From contig NZ_JAPDMX010000012.1 of the NCBI RefSeq assembly GCF_025971955.1, forward strand, positions 186,001-250,000: a DNA stretch of 64,000 nucleotides, in the 5' to 3' direction. The translations under genes were made by a program, and so were the position numbers. A model generated the notes under the pieces. The model searched no databases. It was not told where the DNA came from and worked only from the letters and a program-made list of their open reading frames with translations. This DNA comes from Shewanella subflava. GTDB taxonomy: Bacteria > Pseudomonadota > Gammaproteobacteria > Enterobacterales > Shewanellaceae. Shown here one piece after another: positions 9,270-18,621 of this stretch. How positions within the stretch are numbered: the first letter of the stretch is position 1; each line of letters begins with the position of its first letter.

Positions 9270-9297
9270 GCCCTGACATTCAGTCAGGGCATTTTAT
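9270..9297. terminator. Rho-independent terminator between convergent genes
   Basis: The stem GCCCTGAC / GTCAGGGC with loop ATTCA is followed by ATTTTATT. It lies between the M28 peptidase and rlmJ. The T-rich side favours plus-strand termination. Confidence 0.75.
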
Positions 9298-9308
9298 TCT
9301 GGGTTTAG

Positions 9309-10151
9309 CTATTCACCTACTTCCCACTTTACGGTTACTGAACCATCTGCATGGCCTAAAATTGGTGCAAGGTAGTCAAGCGCAGCTTGGGCTAGTTCGT
9401 CGGTTTGCCAAGGTGGATTAATAATCCATAATCCAGCTGCAGTCATACCAAATTCATCACTATCAGCACTGATGGCTTGCTCAATACGAAGCTGTTTTTT
9501 TATGCCGCTATTTTTAAGCAAGTTAAGCATCGCTTCCGTTTGCTCACGCCTAACCACCGGATACCACAACATAAATACCCCAGTAGCAAAGCGTTTGTGC
9601 GCTTTAATAATGGCATGAGCAACATCAATATAATCTGATTTAATCTCATAGCTTGGGTCAATTAATATCACCCCACGGCGCTCTGGTGGCGGTACTGCGA
9701 CGATTAAGCCCTGTAGGCCATCGCCTTTAATCACTCTGACTTGTTTATCCTGATCAAAATATGCTTCAAGTAATTCATGATCAGTGCCATGTAGCTCATG
9801 CAGTACCATGCGGTCTTTGGGGCGCAATTCTGCATCAACAAAACTCGGCGAGCCAGGATAAACGGTCAGTTGGTCAAACTCACCGTTAAAAATTTTTACC
9901 GCTTCCACATAGTCCGCTAAAGCCGTCGGTAAATTGTTGGCTTCCCATAATTTAGCAACACCATCTAAGTACTCTCCGGTTTTTTGGGCAAACTCATCAT
10001 TGAGTGAATAAGCCCCTGCACCAGCATGAGTATCAATGTACACATAAGGCTTGTCTTTTTTCTGCATGGATTTTAGCACTTGCAGCAACATTGAATGTTT
10101 AAGTACATCGGCATAATTGCCGGCATGATATCCGTGGCGATAACTTAGCAT
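9309..10151 (-). CDS. rlmJ: 23S rRNA (adenine-2030-N6)-methyltransferase RlmJ
   Basis: Methylates A2030 of 23S rRNA using S-adenosylmethionine. The protein begins MLSYRHGYHAGNYADVLKH, the characteristic RlmJ N-terminus. It carries YIDTHAGAGAY for cofactor binding and the catalytic IDPSYE motif (DPPY-like). The frame extends 27 codons further upstream, but starting at the ATG at 10151 gives 280 residues, the usual RlmJ length, with conserved sequence from the first residue. It is divergent from rsmJ, another rRNA methyltransferase, about 110 bp away. Confidence 0.95.
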   Translation of the reverse strand: MLSYRHGYHAGNYADVLKHSMLLQVLKSMQKKDKPYVYIDTHAGAGAYSLNDEFAQKTGEYLDGVAKLWEANNLPTALADYVEAVKIFNGEFDQLTVYPGSPSFVDAELRPKDRMVLHELHGTDHELLEAYFDQDKQVRVIKGDGLQGLIVAVPPPERRGVILIDPSYEIKSDYIDVAHAIIKAHKRFATGVFMLWYPVVRREQTEAMLNLLKNSGIKKQLRIEQAISADSDEFGMTAAGLWIINPPWQTDELAQAALDYLAPILGHADGSVTVKWEVGE

Positions 10152-10261
10152 GAGATATTCCAAAAAGTGGCAGCGTTGACTGCAAGATAGCCGCATTATA
10201 AGTTTTCTTGTGGGTAAGGTATAGGTATTCACTGCCCTAGGGTTTTGGCATAATAGTCTTA

Positions 10262-11044
10262 TTGCCCTTATACGTAGATAACACAGTGACCGCGATTTAT
10301 TTCAATCAACAATACCCAAGCCTTGTCGATATTTGCCAACGGTGGTCACTTCATTACGATCAAAACGCACCATTTGAGCTGCGTTTTGAGCAAAACCAAT
10401 TAACCTTACACAAACGGGATGAGCCTAAGCTGGATGGTATCTTAGTAGATTTTGTCACGGGCGCAGTCGCGCATCGCCGCAAATTCGGTGGCGGACGCGG
10501 GCAATCAATTGCTAAAGCGGTCGGGCTTAAACAAGGTGTATCTCCAACCGTGGTGGATGGCACAGCCGGTTTAGGGCGTGATGCTTTTGTGTTAGCCAGC
10601 TTAGGTTGTAAGGTGATTATGGTTGAACGCCACCCTGTCGTCGCCGCGTTATTAGAAGACGGTTTACGCCGCGCTTATGAAGATGCTGAAATTGGCGCGT
10701 GGATGAATGAACGAATGAGCCTGTTCCATGGTTCAAGTTTAATCGCACTTGCCGATGCAGCCAAAAGTAGCGGCACTGAAATTGATGTAGTGTATCTTGA
10801 CCCTATGTACCCGCACCGTGAAAAATCGGCCTTAGTAAAAAAAGAAATGCGTGTTTTTCAAACCTTAGTTGGCGCAGATCTGGATGCCGATGGCCTGTTA
10901 CCCCCAGCAATGCAATTAGCCACAAAACGTGTGGTAGTGAAGCGCCCTGACTATGCTGAAGATCTTAATGGCGCTAAGCCAAGTATGGTAATTGCCAGTA
11001 AGAAAAATCGTTTTGATGTCTATGTTAAATCCGCAATGAAATAA
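10262..11044 (+). CDS. rsmJ: 16S rRNA (guanine-1516-N2)-methyltransferase RsmJ
   Basis: Methylates G1516 of 16S rRNA. The 260-residue protein matches the RsmJ (YhiQ) pattern along its length: [46 protein letters not shown] for cofactor binding, [20 protein letters not shown] for catalysis and [13 protein letters not shown] near the end. The start is uncertain. TTG at 10262 gives the usual length; a GTG about eight codons later is an alternative. It is divergent from rlmJ. Confidence 0.93.
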   Translation: MPLYVDNTVTAIYFNQQYPSLVDICQRWSLHYDQNAPFELRFEQNQLTLHKRDEPKLDGILVDFVTGAVAHRRKFGGGRGQSIAKAVGLKQGVSPTVVDGTAGLGRDAFVLASLGCKVIMVERHPVVAALLEDGLRRAYEDAEIGAWMNERMSLFHGSSLIALADAAKSSGTEIDVVYLDPMYPHREKSALVKKEMRVFQTLVGADLDADGLLPPAMQLATKRVVVKRPDYAEDLNGAKPSMVIASKKNRFDVYVKSAMK

Positions 11045-11272
11045 TCACTGACGTCGAAATTTGACTGAAATGTTTTTTGGGTTATTCAGGTAAGCGTCTT
11101 TAATGCCACAAGGTGGGTTTGGAATATGGCCTGTGGCCACTAAATTCGTGGCGCTTCGCCCATACTAATTACGCATATAACAAGGTATTAAAATGGGACT
11201 TGGCCCGCGTGGCTTTTTTATTTGCGTTAAGTTTTTAGATTAAAGTTCAATGAGTTAGCAAAAGGACATTGT

Positions 11273-11530
11273 ATGAAAAATAGCGTTACCTCGTTAGTGT
11301 TTGCAGTTATCTTGGCTATGGCAAGTGGTTGTTCTAGTGTGATTTGTGATGCCAGAACCGATACCTATACTAATGATCTTGATAAAGATCTCAGTCAACG
11401 CGAGTGTACAAAACACGTTGATGACAACATTAACTCGTACTTTGATGAGCAGGAAAAAGCTGAACGGGAAGCTTCAGATAAATTATTGCAAGATTCACTG
11501 AACAAAGCTTTACCTCCCAAAGTTCAATAA
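11273..11530 (+). CDS. Small lipoprotein, unknown function
   Basis: An 85-residue protein with a lipoprotein signal peptide: a hydrophobic segment ending MASGC, with Cys20 as the lipidation site. The mature part is short, acidic and probably helical, with three further cysteines (ICDAR, RECTK) that could form a disulfide. AAAGGA lies 6 nt before the ATG. I do not recognise a family. The upstream 228 bp has short hairpins (for example GGCC-TGT-GGCC near 11126) but nothing else recognisable. Confidence 0.65.
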   Translation: MKNSVTSLVFAVILAMASGCSSVICDARTDTYTNDLDKDLSQRECTKHVDDNINSYFDEQEKAEREASDKLLQDSLNKALPPKVQ

Positions 11531-11659
11531 CACGTTGGTCATCCGCTTCACAGTTTTAACAATTGGCTCGACTATCGCGCGATTGCTTGAGTTACGTCAC
11601 TAACGACAAAATGGATTGTGATATATCTTCCCTAAGCAAAATAAATGGGGGAAGAAGCG

Positions 11660-12976
11660 ATGTTTTATATACATATGCTGCTGTTATTAGCGGTGATTTT
11701 TGTTGGCATTCGCCACGGAGGCATAGCCTTTGGCTTGCTAGGTGGTTTAGGTGTTTCGGTGTTAGCGTTTGTCTTTGGCATTGCGCCGGGCACGCCGCCT
11801 GTAAGTGTTATGTTAATTATTTTGGCGGTTGTTGCGGCATCAGCAACGTTAGAGGCCACAGGTGGTTTAAAGCTACTGGTTAAATTTGCCGAAAAACTGC
11901 TACGTAAACATCCCGAGCATATCGTTTTTCTTGGCCCTCTTTGTACTTATTCACTGACGGTGTTAGTAGGTACAGGTCACTCGGTATATCCCCTATTGCC
12001 GGTTATTTATGATGTGTCTTATAAAAAAGGGATCCGCCCTGAGCGTCCATTGGCCATTGCGACTGTGGCATCACAAATGGGGATTACCGCAAGTCCAATA
12101 GCTGCCGCGGCGGCTGTGGTACTGGCCACCGCGGTTGATAATAATCTTGATATTAGTTTAGTGGATGTGTTGATGGTGACCATTCCATCGACATTGATGG
12201 GCTTACTGGTAGCATGTACCTGGAGCTTAACTCGGGGCAAAGATTTAGATAAAGATGAAGAGTTTCAAGCGCGATTAACCGATCCTGAATTTCGTGAAAG
12301 CCTAATTGATCCGCAGGCTGAGGAAGCCCAATCCTTAGCGTCAGAATCCACAGCAAAGAAAGGCTTAATTGTTTTCTTATTGGGCATTTTTGCGGTGATC
12401 ATGATCGCGATGTTTAGCAAACAGCTATTACCCGCAGGGGTCAATATGTCTGTGGCGATTCAGTTTATGATGTTGTCAGTCGGCGGTGTGATATTACTAG
12501 CAACCCATGTCTCACCTAAAAAAATTGTCACCAGTAATGTGTTTACCGCAGGTATGACGGCGGTGATTATTATTTTCGGTATTGCCTGGATGAGTGACAC
12601 GATTATTGGCCACCACAAAGCCTATTTGGTCAGTGCCGTGAGCGATATTGTCAGTGTGCACCCTTGGACGTTTGCAATCGCGATGTTTGTGGTATCGGTT
12701 TTCTTGAAAAGTCAGGCTGCGGTGTTAACGATTATGTTGCCGTTAGGGTTTTCGTTAGGGATCCCTGCACCGGTATTAATTGGCGTTTTGCCTGCCTGTT
12801 ATGCGTATTTCTTTTTCCCATTTTATCCCAGTGATTTAGCGGCGATTAGTTTTGATAGAACCGGTACAACGCATATTGGTAAATATGTCCTGAATCATAG
12901 TTTCATTGTGCCAGGATTTATCGGTGTCGTTACCGCAACGATATTGGGATATTTTATCTCAATGGCGATCAATTAG
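11660..12976 (+). CDS. Anaerobic C4-dicarboxylate transporter, DcuA/DcuB family
   Basis: An inner-membrane exchanger for fumarate, succinate, malate or aspartate. The first 90 residues follow DcuB closely: RHGGIAFGLLGGLGV, PGTPPVSVMLIILAVVAASATLEATGGL and HPEHIVFLGPLCTYSLTVLVGTGHSVYPLLPV. KKGIRPERPLAIATVASQMGITASPIAAA is another DcuB-like block. About a dozen membrane segments are visible. I start at the ATG at 11660 because GGGGGAAG is well placed before it and homologs begin MFxI; a frame start at 11645 precedes that ribosome site. No fumarase or aspartase gene adjoins it. Confidence 0.88.
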   Translation: MFYIHMLLLLAVIFVGIRHGGIAFGLLGGLGVSVLAFVFGIAPGTPPVSVMLIILAVVAASATLEATGGLKLLVKFAEKLLRKHPEHIVFLGPLCTYSLTVLVGTGHSVYPLLPVIYDVSYKKGIRPERPLAIATVASQMGITASPIAAAAAVVLATAVDNNLDISLVDVLMVTIPSTLMGLLVACTWSLTRGKDLDKDEEFQARLTDPEFRESLIDPQAEEAQSLASESTAKKGLIVFLLGIFAVIMIAMFSKQLLPAGVNMSVAIQFMMLSVGGVILLATHVSPKKIVTSNVFTAGMTAVIIIFGIAWMSDTIIGHHKAYLVSAVSDIVSVHPWTFAIAMFVVSVFLKSQAAVLTIMLPLGFSLGIPAPVLIGVLPACYAYFFFPFYPSDLAAISFDRTGTTHIGKYVLNHSFIVPGFIGVVTATILGYFISMAIN

Positions 12977-13175
12977 GCGTAAGCTATCGGTAATTTGCTT
13001 ATATGGCAGCCACTTGGTTGCCATTTTCTTTTACTGATAAAGTTTTCTTTTGAGATTTTTTTCAACTGGTGTAAATTATATTGTTTATTACTTGAACAAT
13101 ATCATTGTAAGTTAGTCTTTTTAAACAATGTTTCTCATACTAACTTGAAGTATTTCGACTTAGAGGTAGGTCAAA

Positions 13176-13754
13176 TTGATAAAGAAGTTGTCTGTTATTA
13201 GCTTGGCAATTTTATTAAGTGCCTGTGCATCGCAAGCGCCTAAAGTTGTCGTTAAGCCCCCTAAACCGGTTGTGGTAGTAAAGGAAGAGCCTAAATTACC
13301 TAAGTGGAGCAAGCCTAACCTATTGGCCTACCACGATGACTGGTCTGGCACCCCCTATCGCTTGGGTGGCATGAGTAAAAATGGGGTAGATTGTTCTGGC
13401 TTCGTGTATTTAGCTTACTTAGATATTGTGGGTCAAAAGTTACCTCGTACCGTTAACGCACAGCGCATTTTAGGAAAAGAAGTTCCTCGTGATCAATTAG
13501 AAATAGGCGACTTAGTATTTTTCAAAACCACTAAAACCGCTCGTCATGTGGGGATTTATATGGGCGATTCGAAATTTTTACATGCTTCTACTAAAAAGGG
13601 TGTAAAAATTTCTAGTCTGAATAATGTTTATTGGAAACCCCGCTATTGGTTCGCTAAGCGACTCAAATCCCCACAACAATCGGTAGAGTCGTCTATTACG
13701 GCCTTGATTGAGTATGCTGAAGTTGAGCAGCAAGGAATGCTTGCTTTGCACTAG
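13176..13754 (+). CDS. NlpC/P60 family lipoprotein peptidoglycan endopeptidase
   Basis: Likely cleaves peptide cross-links or stem peptides of peptidoglycan. The lipoprotein signal ends LLSAC with Cys17. A short Pro/Val/Lys-rich linker (21-45) leads to an NlpC/P60 domain with catalytic Cys73 in NGVDCSGF, His124 in ARHVGIYMG and His136 in FLHAST. All three are present, so it should be active. The start is TTG at 13176, supported by GAGGTAGG upstream; no ATG fits the signal peptide. It resembles Spr/MepS and NlpC in size. A strong terminator follows. Confidence 0.88.
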   Translation: MIKKLSVISLAILLSACASQAPKVVVKPPKPVVVVKEEPKLPKWSKPNLLAYHDDWSGTPYRLGGMSKNGVDCSGFVYLAYLDIVGQKLPRTVNAQRILGKEVPRDQLEIGDLVFFKTTKTARHVGIYMGDSKFLHASTKKGVKISSLNNVYWKPRYWFAKRLKSPQQSVESSITALIEYAEVEQQGMLALH

Positions 13755-13772
13755 TGCAATGTATTGATAAAA

Positions 13773-13805
13773 AAGGCTTAAGTGAAATCACTTAAGCCTT
13801 TTTTA
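13773..13805 (+). terminator. Rho-independent terminator of the NlpC/P60 gene
   Basis: A perfect 12-bp stem (AAGGCTTAAGTG / CACTTAAGCCTT) with a 4-nt loop is followed by TTTTT. A runs on the left side may allow function on the minus strand too. Confidence 0.85.
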
Positions 13806-14028
13806 TTCGGCGTTTCGGTATTGTGATCAATCAGCACGTTACCGTTTGCCTTTGTGATGTTAAGTCATGGTTTATCTTTGTATTGACCTTAAATCCGTGC
13901 ACAAAAACCTAGATTGAATCGAGTTATTTGCAATATTGATTGAAATTAACGAGAGATGAATCAATTCATCGTGTTTCGGTTTATGCTACTTTATCGATAT
14001 TGAATGTAGGGTAATGGAATAGAAATAT

Positions 14029-14562
14029 ATGACGAAAGCAAAAATAGGTATCGTGACCGTAAGTGATCGTGCTAGCGCAGGCATTTATGAAGATTTGTCT
14101 GGTAAAGCCATTATTGATGTACTTAACGAGTATCTCACCTCTGAATGGGAGCCAGTATATCAGGTGATCCCAGATGAGCAGGATGTGATTGAAGCGACGC
14201 TGATTGATATGGCTGACAACCAAGGCTGTTGCCTAATTGTCACTACGGGCGGAACGGGACCGGCAAAGCGTGATGTAACCCCAGAAGCAACAGAAGCCGT
14301 GTGTGACCGAATGATGCCAGGCTTTGGCGAGCTGATGCGCGCAGAGTCGTTGAAGTTTGTGCCAACGGCCATTTTATCTCGCCAAACTGCTGGGCTACGT
14401 GCTGACTCATTGATTGTGAATTTGCCTGGTAAACCTAAGTCAATCCGTGAGTGTTTGGATGCGGTTTTCCCAGCTATTCCATACTGCATTGATTTGATGG
14501 ACGGGCCATTTCTAGTGTGCAATGAAGACGTAATTAAGCCATTTAGACCGAAAGCGAAATAA
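14029..14562 (+). CDS. mogA: Molybdopterin adenylyltransferase MogA
   Basis: Adenylates molybdopterin before molybdate insertion in molybdenum cofactor synthesis, which supports the molybdoenzymes of anaerobic respiration. The 177-residue protein starts KIGIVTVSDRASAGIYEDLSG. It contains LIVTTGGTGPAKRDVTPEAT, the MoCF_biosynth core, and LIVNLPGKPKSIRECLDAVFPAIPYCIDL. Length and motifs match MogA rather than MoaB. It is transcribed alone with its own terminator; no other moa or moe genes are nearby. Confidence 0.95.
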   Translation: MTKAKIGIVTVSDRASAGIYEDLSGKAIIDVLNEYLTSEWEPVYQVIPDEQDVIEATLIDMADNQGCCLIVTTGGTGPAKRDVTPEATEAVCDRMMPGFGELMRAESLKFVPTAILSRQTAGLRADSLIVNLPGKPKSIRECLDAVFPAIPYCIDLMDGPFLVCNEDVIKPFRPKAK

Positions 14563-14586
14563 GTTTTAATGGTTACCCTATTAAGA

Positions 14587-14613
14587 AAGCCCAACTTTGT
14601 TTGGGCTTTTTTG
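14587..14613 (+). terminator. Rho-independent terminator of mogA
   Basis: The stem AAGCCCAA / TTGGGCTT is followed by a run of T residues. Confidence 0.85.
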
Positions 14614-14739
14614 TAGGGTAAAAACATCGAATGTATCGGTTATGTTTAAGTGACCAGAGTTCAGATTACATCGATAAATTATCGTTATTAAAAATCACGA
14701 CTACACTCAATAGTATCATTTGAATTTGAGCTGATATGC

Positions 14740-16311
14740 ATGACGTTAAAACGCTTTTCATTACTGCTGTTATTGTCACTATTGATGAGCGTAGCCTGTT
14801 TAGTGATGGCTATTTATTACTTCTTTTATCTTCCTGGTATTAATGCTGAAGTTGCAGACCAACAGCAACAGGAATATGTTTTGCTCAAAGCGGCATTTTC
14901 TACATCGGCTAAAAATTTAACCACCTTAAACTATGATTATGCCGTTTGGGATAGTTTGGTTGATTTTGTTGTTCAGCCTTCAGATGAATTTATTGAAAAT
15001 AATTTATTACCTAATGCGTTTGAAGCTGCCAATGTTGATGCGGTGTTTATCCATAAAGCGGACCAGCAACTGGTTTGGCAATATCTAGATAGTTCTATAA
15101 TTGAAACTGCCTCAGCGTTAAGTGAGTTTGTTGGCAAAAAAACCACAACAAATGCAGACACATTATTACCTTCTTTAGCTGAAATCTCAGCACAGATCCC
15201 CTCTACTCGGCATGGATATTATGTCATCGCAGCGCAGTTATTTTACATCACAAACACGACGATTTTACCTTCAGAGGGCACAGGGGAAATTGTTGGCAGT
15301 ATCACTATGGCCAGATTAGTCGATAGTAAAATGATAGACGAAATTACCAGCAATTCGATGGTGACCTTTTCGATTGATAACATCAATAATGCCAGTACTT
15401 ACCCACTCCCGATCCATGATTTTTTTAGCCAAAATCAATTAAAAGAGGTAAATGCATCTCACAGTTGGCTGATCCATAATAAGTTTGACGAGCAGGCCGT
15501 TGTCATCACTGTACATCATCGAAAAACATCAAGACCCCAATTAGATGCGGTTTCCGTTATGTTGTTATTGTTCATTATCACCATAATTGTGACATTTTCT
15601 ATGATGATATTGTCGCGATTTTTAATCTCACCTTTGATTCATTTCAACAACAATATTAATAATTCTTCCAATGATAATCTGATGGCTAAAATCCCTAGTC
15701 AGCACTTTATCGATGAAATAGACAATGTGTCTAATTCATTTAATCAGCTCTTAATTCGTTTTGCGGAACAACAAAACTACCTAGAAACCTTAACAGTACA
15801 AGACGCGTTGACCCAAATTACTAACCGCAGAGGATTAGAAGCTTTTGCAGACAGTGTGATAACAACATGGCACCAGCAAGAGTCTGGGTTTAGTGTCATG
15901 ATGATAGATATCGATCAATTTAAACTTTATAACGACCGACATGATCATCTTTTAGGTGATAAAGCCCTTGTCGATGTTGCTGGTTGTTTAATGGAAACCA
16001 TGGCTTGTTATGATGCACTTGTGGCCCGATATGGTGGCGAGGAATTCTGTGTCATTGTGAAGGATGATCATATGCAATCCATCAATGATGTGGCAGAGCG
16101 ATTAAGAATGGCTGTTGAAAATTTGCATATTAAGCATGATGTGGATGGCACGCTTTGGCTAACAATCAGTATTGGTGGTGTGGTGGTTCCCAAGTTGTTT
16201 GAACACGCAGAACGGTATTTATTTCATGATGTATTAAAGCAAGCGGATAAGCAGCTTTATATCGCGAAAAAAACCGGACGCAATAAAGTGGTATTGAGTC
16301 TGTTTCAGTAG
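14740..16311 (+). CDS. CHASE4-HAMP-GGDEF diguanylate cyclase
   Basis: A membrane sensor predicted to make cyclic-di-GMP. An N-terminal helix (about 7-30) is followed by a periplasmic CHASE4-type domain (about 35-260) with the typical NYDYAVWDSLVDFV segment. A second membrane helix (about 268-292) leads to a HAMP-like linker. The GGDEF domain (about 345-523) opens with DALTQITNRRGLEAF and carries the intact active-site motif GGEEF at 432-436. The RxxD inhibitory site normally found just upstream is absent, so feedback inhibition by product at that site is not expected. The ligand of the CHASE4 domain is unknown. Confidence 0.9.
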   Translation: MTLKRFSLLLLLSLLMSVACLVMAIYYFFYLPGINAEVADQQQQEYVLLKAAFSTSAKNLTTLNYDYAVWDSLVDFVVQPSDEFIENNLLPNAFEAANVDAVFIHKADQQLVWQYLDSSIIETASALSEFVGKKTTTNADTLLPSLAEISAQIPSTRHGYYVIAAQLFYITNTTILPSEGTGEIVGSITMARLVDSKMIDEITSNSMVTFSIDNINNASTYPLPIHDFFSQNQLKEVNASHSWLIHNKFDEQAVVITVHHRKTSRPQLDAVSVMLLLFIITIIVTFSMMILSRFLISPLIHFNNNINNSSNDNLMAKIPSQHFIDEIDNVSNSFNQLLIRFAEQQNYLETLTVQDALTQITNRRGLEAFADSVITTWHQQESGFSVMMIDIDQFKLYNDRHDHLLGDKALVDVAGCLMETMACYDALVARYGGEEFCVIVKDDHMQSINDVAERLRMAVENLHIKHDVDGTLWLTISIGGVVVPKLFEHAERYLFHDVLKQADKQLYIAKKTGRNKVVLSLFQ

Positions 16312-16352
16312 GGTTTTCTTGTGAGTCAGGGCTTATAGCGATTGCTTAAAAG

Positions 16353-16389
16353 TGACATAGCCCCCCATTTAGCAGGGGGTGCTATGTCA
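16353..16389. terminator. Long hairpin between convergent genes
   Basis: The arms TGACATAGC and GCTATGTCA surround a C5-6/G5 stem. There is no clear U tract in either direction. It separates the cyclase gene from the small minus-strand gene. Confidence 0.5.
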
Positions 16390-16413
16390 TAAATGCGCTT
16401 GCTCAAAACTCAA

Positions 16414-16638
16414 TTAGAGTTGATTAAATTTACGCTTCAGGTCATAACTGTCATCGGTTACCAGCTGCTCTAGCACTTGTATTCTGGCGACTAACGCCTT
16501 ATTTTGTGCCAGTAACTGATCAACAGAATCGCGGCTATTGCGCTGTTTAGCTTTGGTATAATACTTAAATATTTCAACGGCGCTGGTGCCAATAACGATA
16601 ATGGCCACTAACGTAATGATTGCTAAATCGCTTTCCAT
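16414..16638 (-). CDS. Small membrane protein with coiled coil, PspB-like layout
   Basis: A 74-residue protein with one N-terminal membrane helix (about 5-22), a basic stretch and a predicted coiled coil ending ALVARIQVLEQLVTDD. This recalls phage-shock protein B, whose C-terminal helix has a similar RIQ.LE pattern, but the match is short and no pspA or pspC is adjacent. I start at the ATG at 16638 because AAGGAGT lies 6 nt upstream; the frame extends eight codons further without a ribosome site. It sits downstream of the NatAB-like operon on the same strand. Confidence 0.6.
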   Translation of the reverse strand: MESDLAIITLVAIIVIGTSAVEIFKYYTKAKQRNSRDSVDQLLAQNKALVARIQVLEQLVTDDSYDLKRKFNQL

Positions 16639-16736
16639 GGTGTTACTCCTTAAATCATTCACTGCTAACTCACTAAGCTGCGGCGTAAGAGGGTTTGGCT
16701 CACACCGCGGCTATTCATATTCCTTGTTAAGATGAG

Positions 16737-17885
16737 CTACAGGCCAAATACCACTTTTTCACTTTTAAGCATTTTTTCCATGCCAAACATTAAGCCTAAT
16801 GAAATCACTATCGTCATGATGGATGACACGGCTAGCTGCAACATGGGGATTTCTTTGCCCTTAATAAAGTCCATTAAGGCTTGCTGTTGACCTGATACGG
16901 GGATCCACTGCAGCATATCTGGGGCGATGTTATAGCTTGCCGCCATAGATAAGGCGATGGGGACAAATAACACCATGGTTAAATAGGATTGTGCTTCTTT
17001 AAATGACTTTGCCATAAAAGACACAAATAGCTGCAAGGTTGATGCAAGCAAGGCAACGGGAATACCGATGACAAACATTAGCTTCATAAAGTCAGTTGAA
17101 ATATTGATGCTAAAGCCCAGTTCTTGCCAAGGCACAAAGGTGTAAGCAATTTTAGATATTAGCAATATCAGCATTAAACCCAACAATGCAAACAGGGTTA
17201 CAGCAATCACTTTGCCAAGCACCAGTTGGCGAGTGCTAATTGGATGACTAAGCATTAACGCCAACGAATTACGTTCGCGCTCCCCTGCACTGGTATCAAT
17301 GGCGAGATTCATCGCTGAGATAAACACTGAGTAAATCATAGTAAAAATAGCAATACCCAAGATCATACCGCCTTTTGAATCAGGGGTTGATTGGTCTTGC
17401 ATGTCCACTTTTAATGACTGCATTACCTGTGGGTTAATACCACGAGCAATTAACCGTAAACTGCCCATTTCGGCACTATAAGTTTGCAGTTCTTGTTGCA
17501 GACGTCGAATGGATTTTTGCAGCTTCTCATCAGAGTTATCCGCCAGAATAATCACTTCAGCAGGTTTAGCTTTAGCCATGTTGGCGGCATAATCTTCAGT
17601 AATGGTCAAAGTGATCGCTTTTACATCAGTATCTGGCTTAGCCGTTAAATCAGCCTGATTTATGCCTTTTCGACTTAAATAACGCACTAAGTCTGGGGCG
17701 TTTTCCGCTTTGTTAATGGTGATATTTAAGTCTTCAGGACTGGTTAATTGATTAATGAGCACCATAAACATGCCGCACATAATCAAAGGCGTACCGATGG
17801 CGTAGTATAAACCTGCCATCACCGAGCGTTTGTCGCGTGCGGCATCAATGAGTTCTTTGCGCACCATTGCAATGAGTTTATTCAT
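16737..17885 (-). CDS. ABC-2 type permease, NatB-like exporter subunit
   Basis: The membrane half of an ABC exporter, 382 residues. It has the NatB architecture: one N-terminal helix after MVRKELIDAARDKRS, a large extracytoplasmic loop (about 45-180) and a block of five or six helices including AGERERNSLALMLSHPIS, a coupling segment seen in ABC-2 permeases. NatAB of Bacillus exports sodium, but family members differ, so the substrate is not known. Its start shares one base with the ATPase stop (TAATG), showing translational coupling. Confidence 0.85.
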   Translation of the reverse strand: MNKLIAMVRKELIDAARDKRSVMAGLYYAIGTPLIMCGMFMVLINQLTSPEDLNITINKAENAPDLVRYLSRKGINQADLTAKPDTDVKAITLTITEDYAANMAKAKPAEVIILADNSDEKLQKSIRRLQQELQTYSAEMGSLRLIARGINPQVMQSLKVDMQDQSTPDSKGGMILGIAIFTMIYSVFISAMNLAIDTSAGERERNSLALMLSHPISTRQLVLGKVIAVTLFALLGLMLILLISKIAYTFVPWQELGFSINISTDFMKLMFVIGIPVALLASTLQLFVSFMAKSFKEAQSYLTMVLFVPIALSMAASYNIAPDMLQWIPVSGQQQALMDFIKGKEIPMLQLAVSSIMTIVISLGLMFGMEKMLKSEKVVFGL

Positions 17886-18619
17886 TATGCTGCAATCCCT
17901 TCGTCAGTTCCGATAAGTTTAATGAAAGCCTCTTCCAGTGAAGACTCTCCCGTTTGTTGGCAAAGCTCATCTGGGCTGCCGGTGGCAACAACCGAGCCAT
18001 TGGCCATCACTATTACATGGTCGCAAAGCGCCGCGACTTCTTGCATCACATGGCTAGAAAATAATACGCAATGACCACGCGCTTTGAGATCGATTAAGAT
18101 ATCGCGTAATAAACGTGTGCTCATTACATCTAGGCCGCGAGTGGGCTCATCTAAAATGATATTGGTTGGCTGGTGGACAATCGCTTGTGCCAGTGCGGTT
18201 TTCATTCGTTGCCCCTGCGAAAAGCCCTTACAACGACGATCACTAATATCGCTTAAATTTAGCTGCTCAATCACCTTTTCAGTGGCGGCTTTTGCTTCTT
18301 TACGCGACATGCCACTCAGCTCGGCAAAATAGGTAATGTATTCGCGCGGGGTGAGTCGTTCATACAAACCAAATGGATCAGGGAATAAGCCTAACTGCTG
18401 TTTGGCCTGAATCGGTTTTTCTGCCACGTTGATGCCATCCACTTCGGCATAACCATCGTCGGGAGTTAATAAACCAAATAGTGTGCGTAAACAGGTGGTT
18501 TTACCTGCGCCGTTAGGGCCAAGTAAACCTGTGATGTGGCCATCTTGAGCGCTAAAGCTGAGCTTGTTTAACGCCTGCACATCACCGATTTTTTTCGATA
18601 AATTCGTCACTGAAATCAT
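17885..18619 (-). CDS. ABC transporter ATP-binding protein, NatA-like
   Basis: The ATPase partner of the downstream permease. The Walker A sequence is GPNGAGKTT, the signature is a divergent FSQGQRMKTALAQA, and Walker B is IILDEPTRGLD followed by SSHVMQEV. The 244-residue length is normal. It lies only 2 bp after the stop of an upstream exported alpha/beta hydrolase, so hydrolase, ATPase and permease form one operon. That arrangement suggests the hydrolase and exporter act on related molecules, but this is inference. Confidence 0.9.
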   Translation of the reverse strand: MISVTNLSKKIGDVQALNKLSFSAQDGHITGLLGPNGAGKTTCLRTLFGLLTPDDGYAEVDGINVAEKPIQAKQQLGLFPDPFGLYERLTPREYITYFAELSGMSRKEAKAATEKVIEQLNLSDISDRRCKGFSQGQRMKTALAQAIVHQPTNIILDEPTRGLDVMSTRLLRDILIDLKARGHCVLFSSHVMQEVAALCDHVIVMANGSVVATGSPDELCQQTGESSLEEAFIKLIGTDEGIAA

Positions 18620-18621
18620 GA

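Noticed and set aside
12995-13201. 68-residue plus-strand ORF between the Dcu and NlpC/P60 genes
   Set aside because: Low-complexity AT-rich sequence that overlaps the well-supported NlpC/P60 start.
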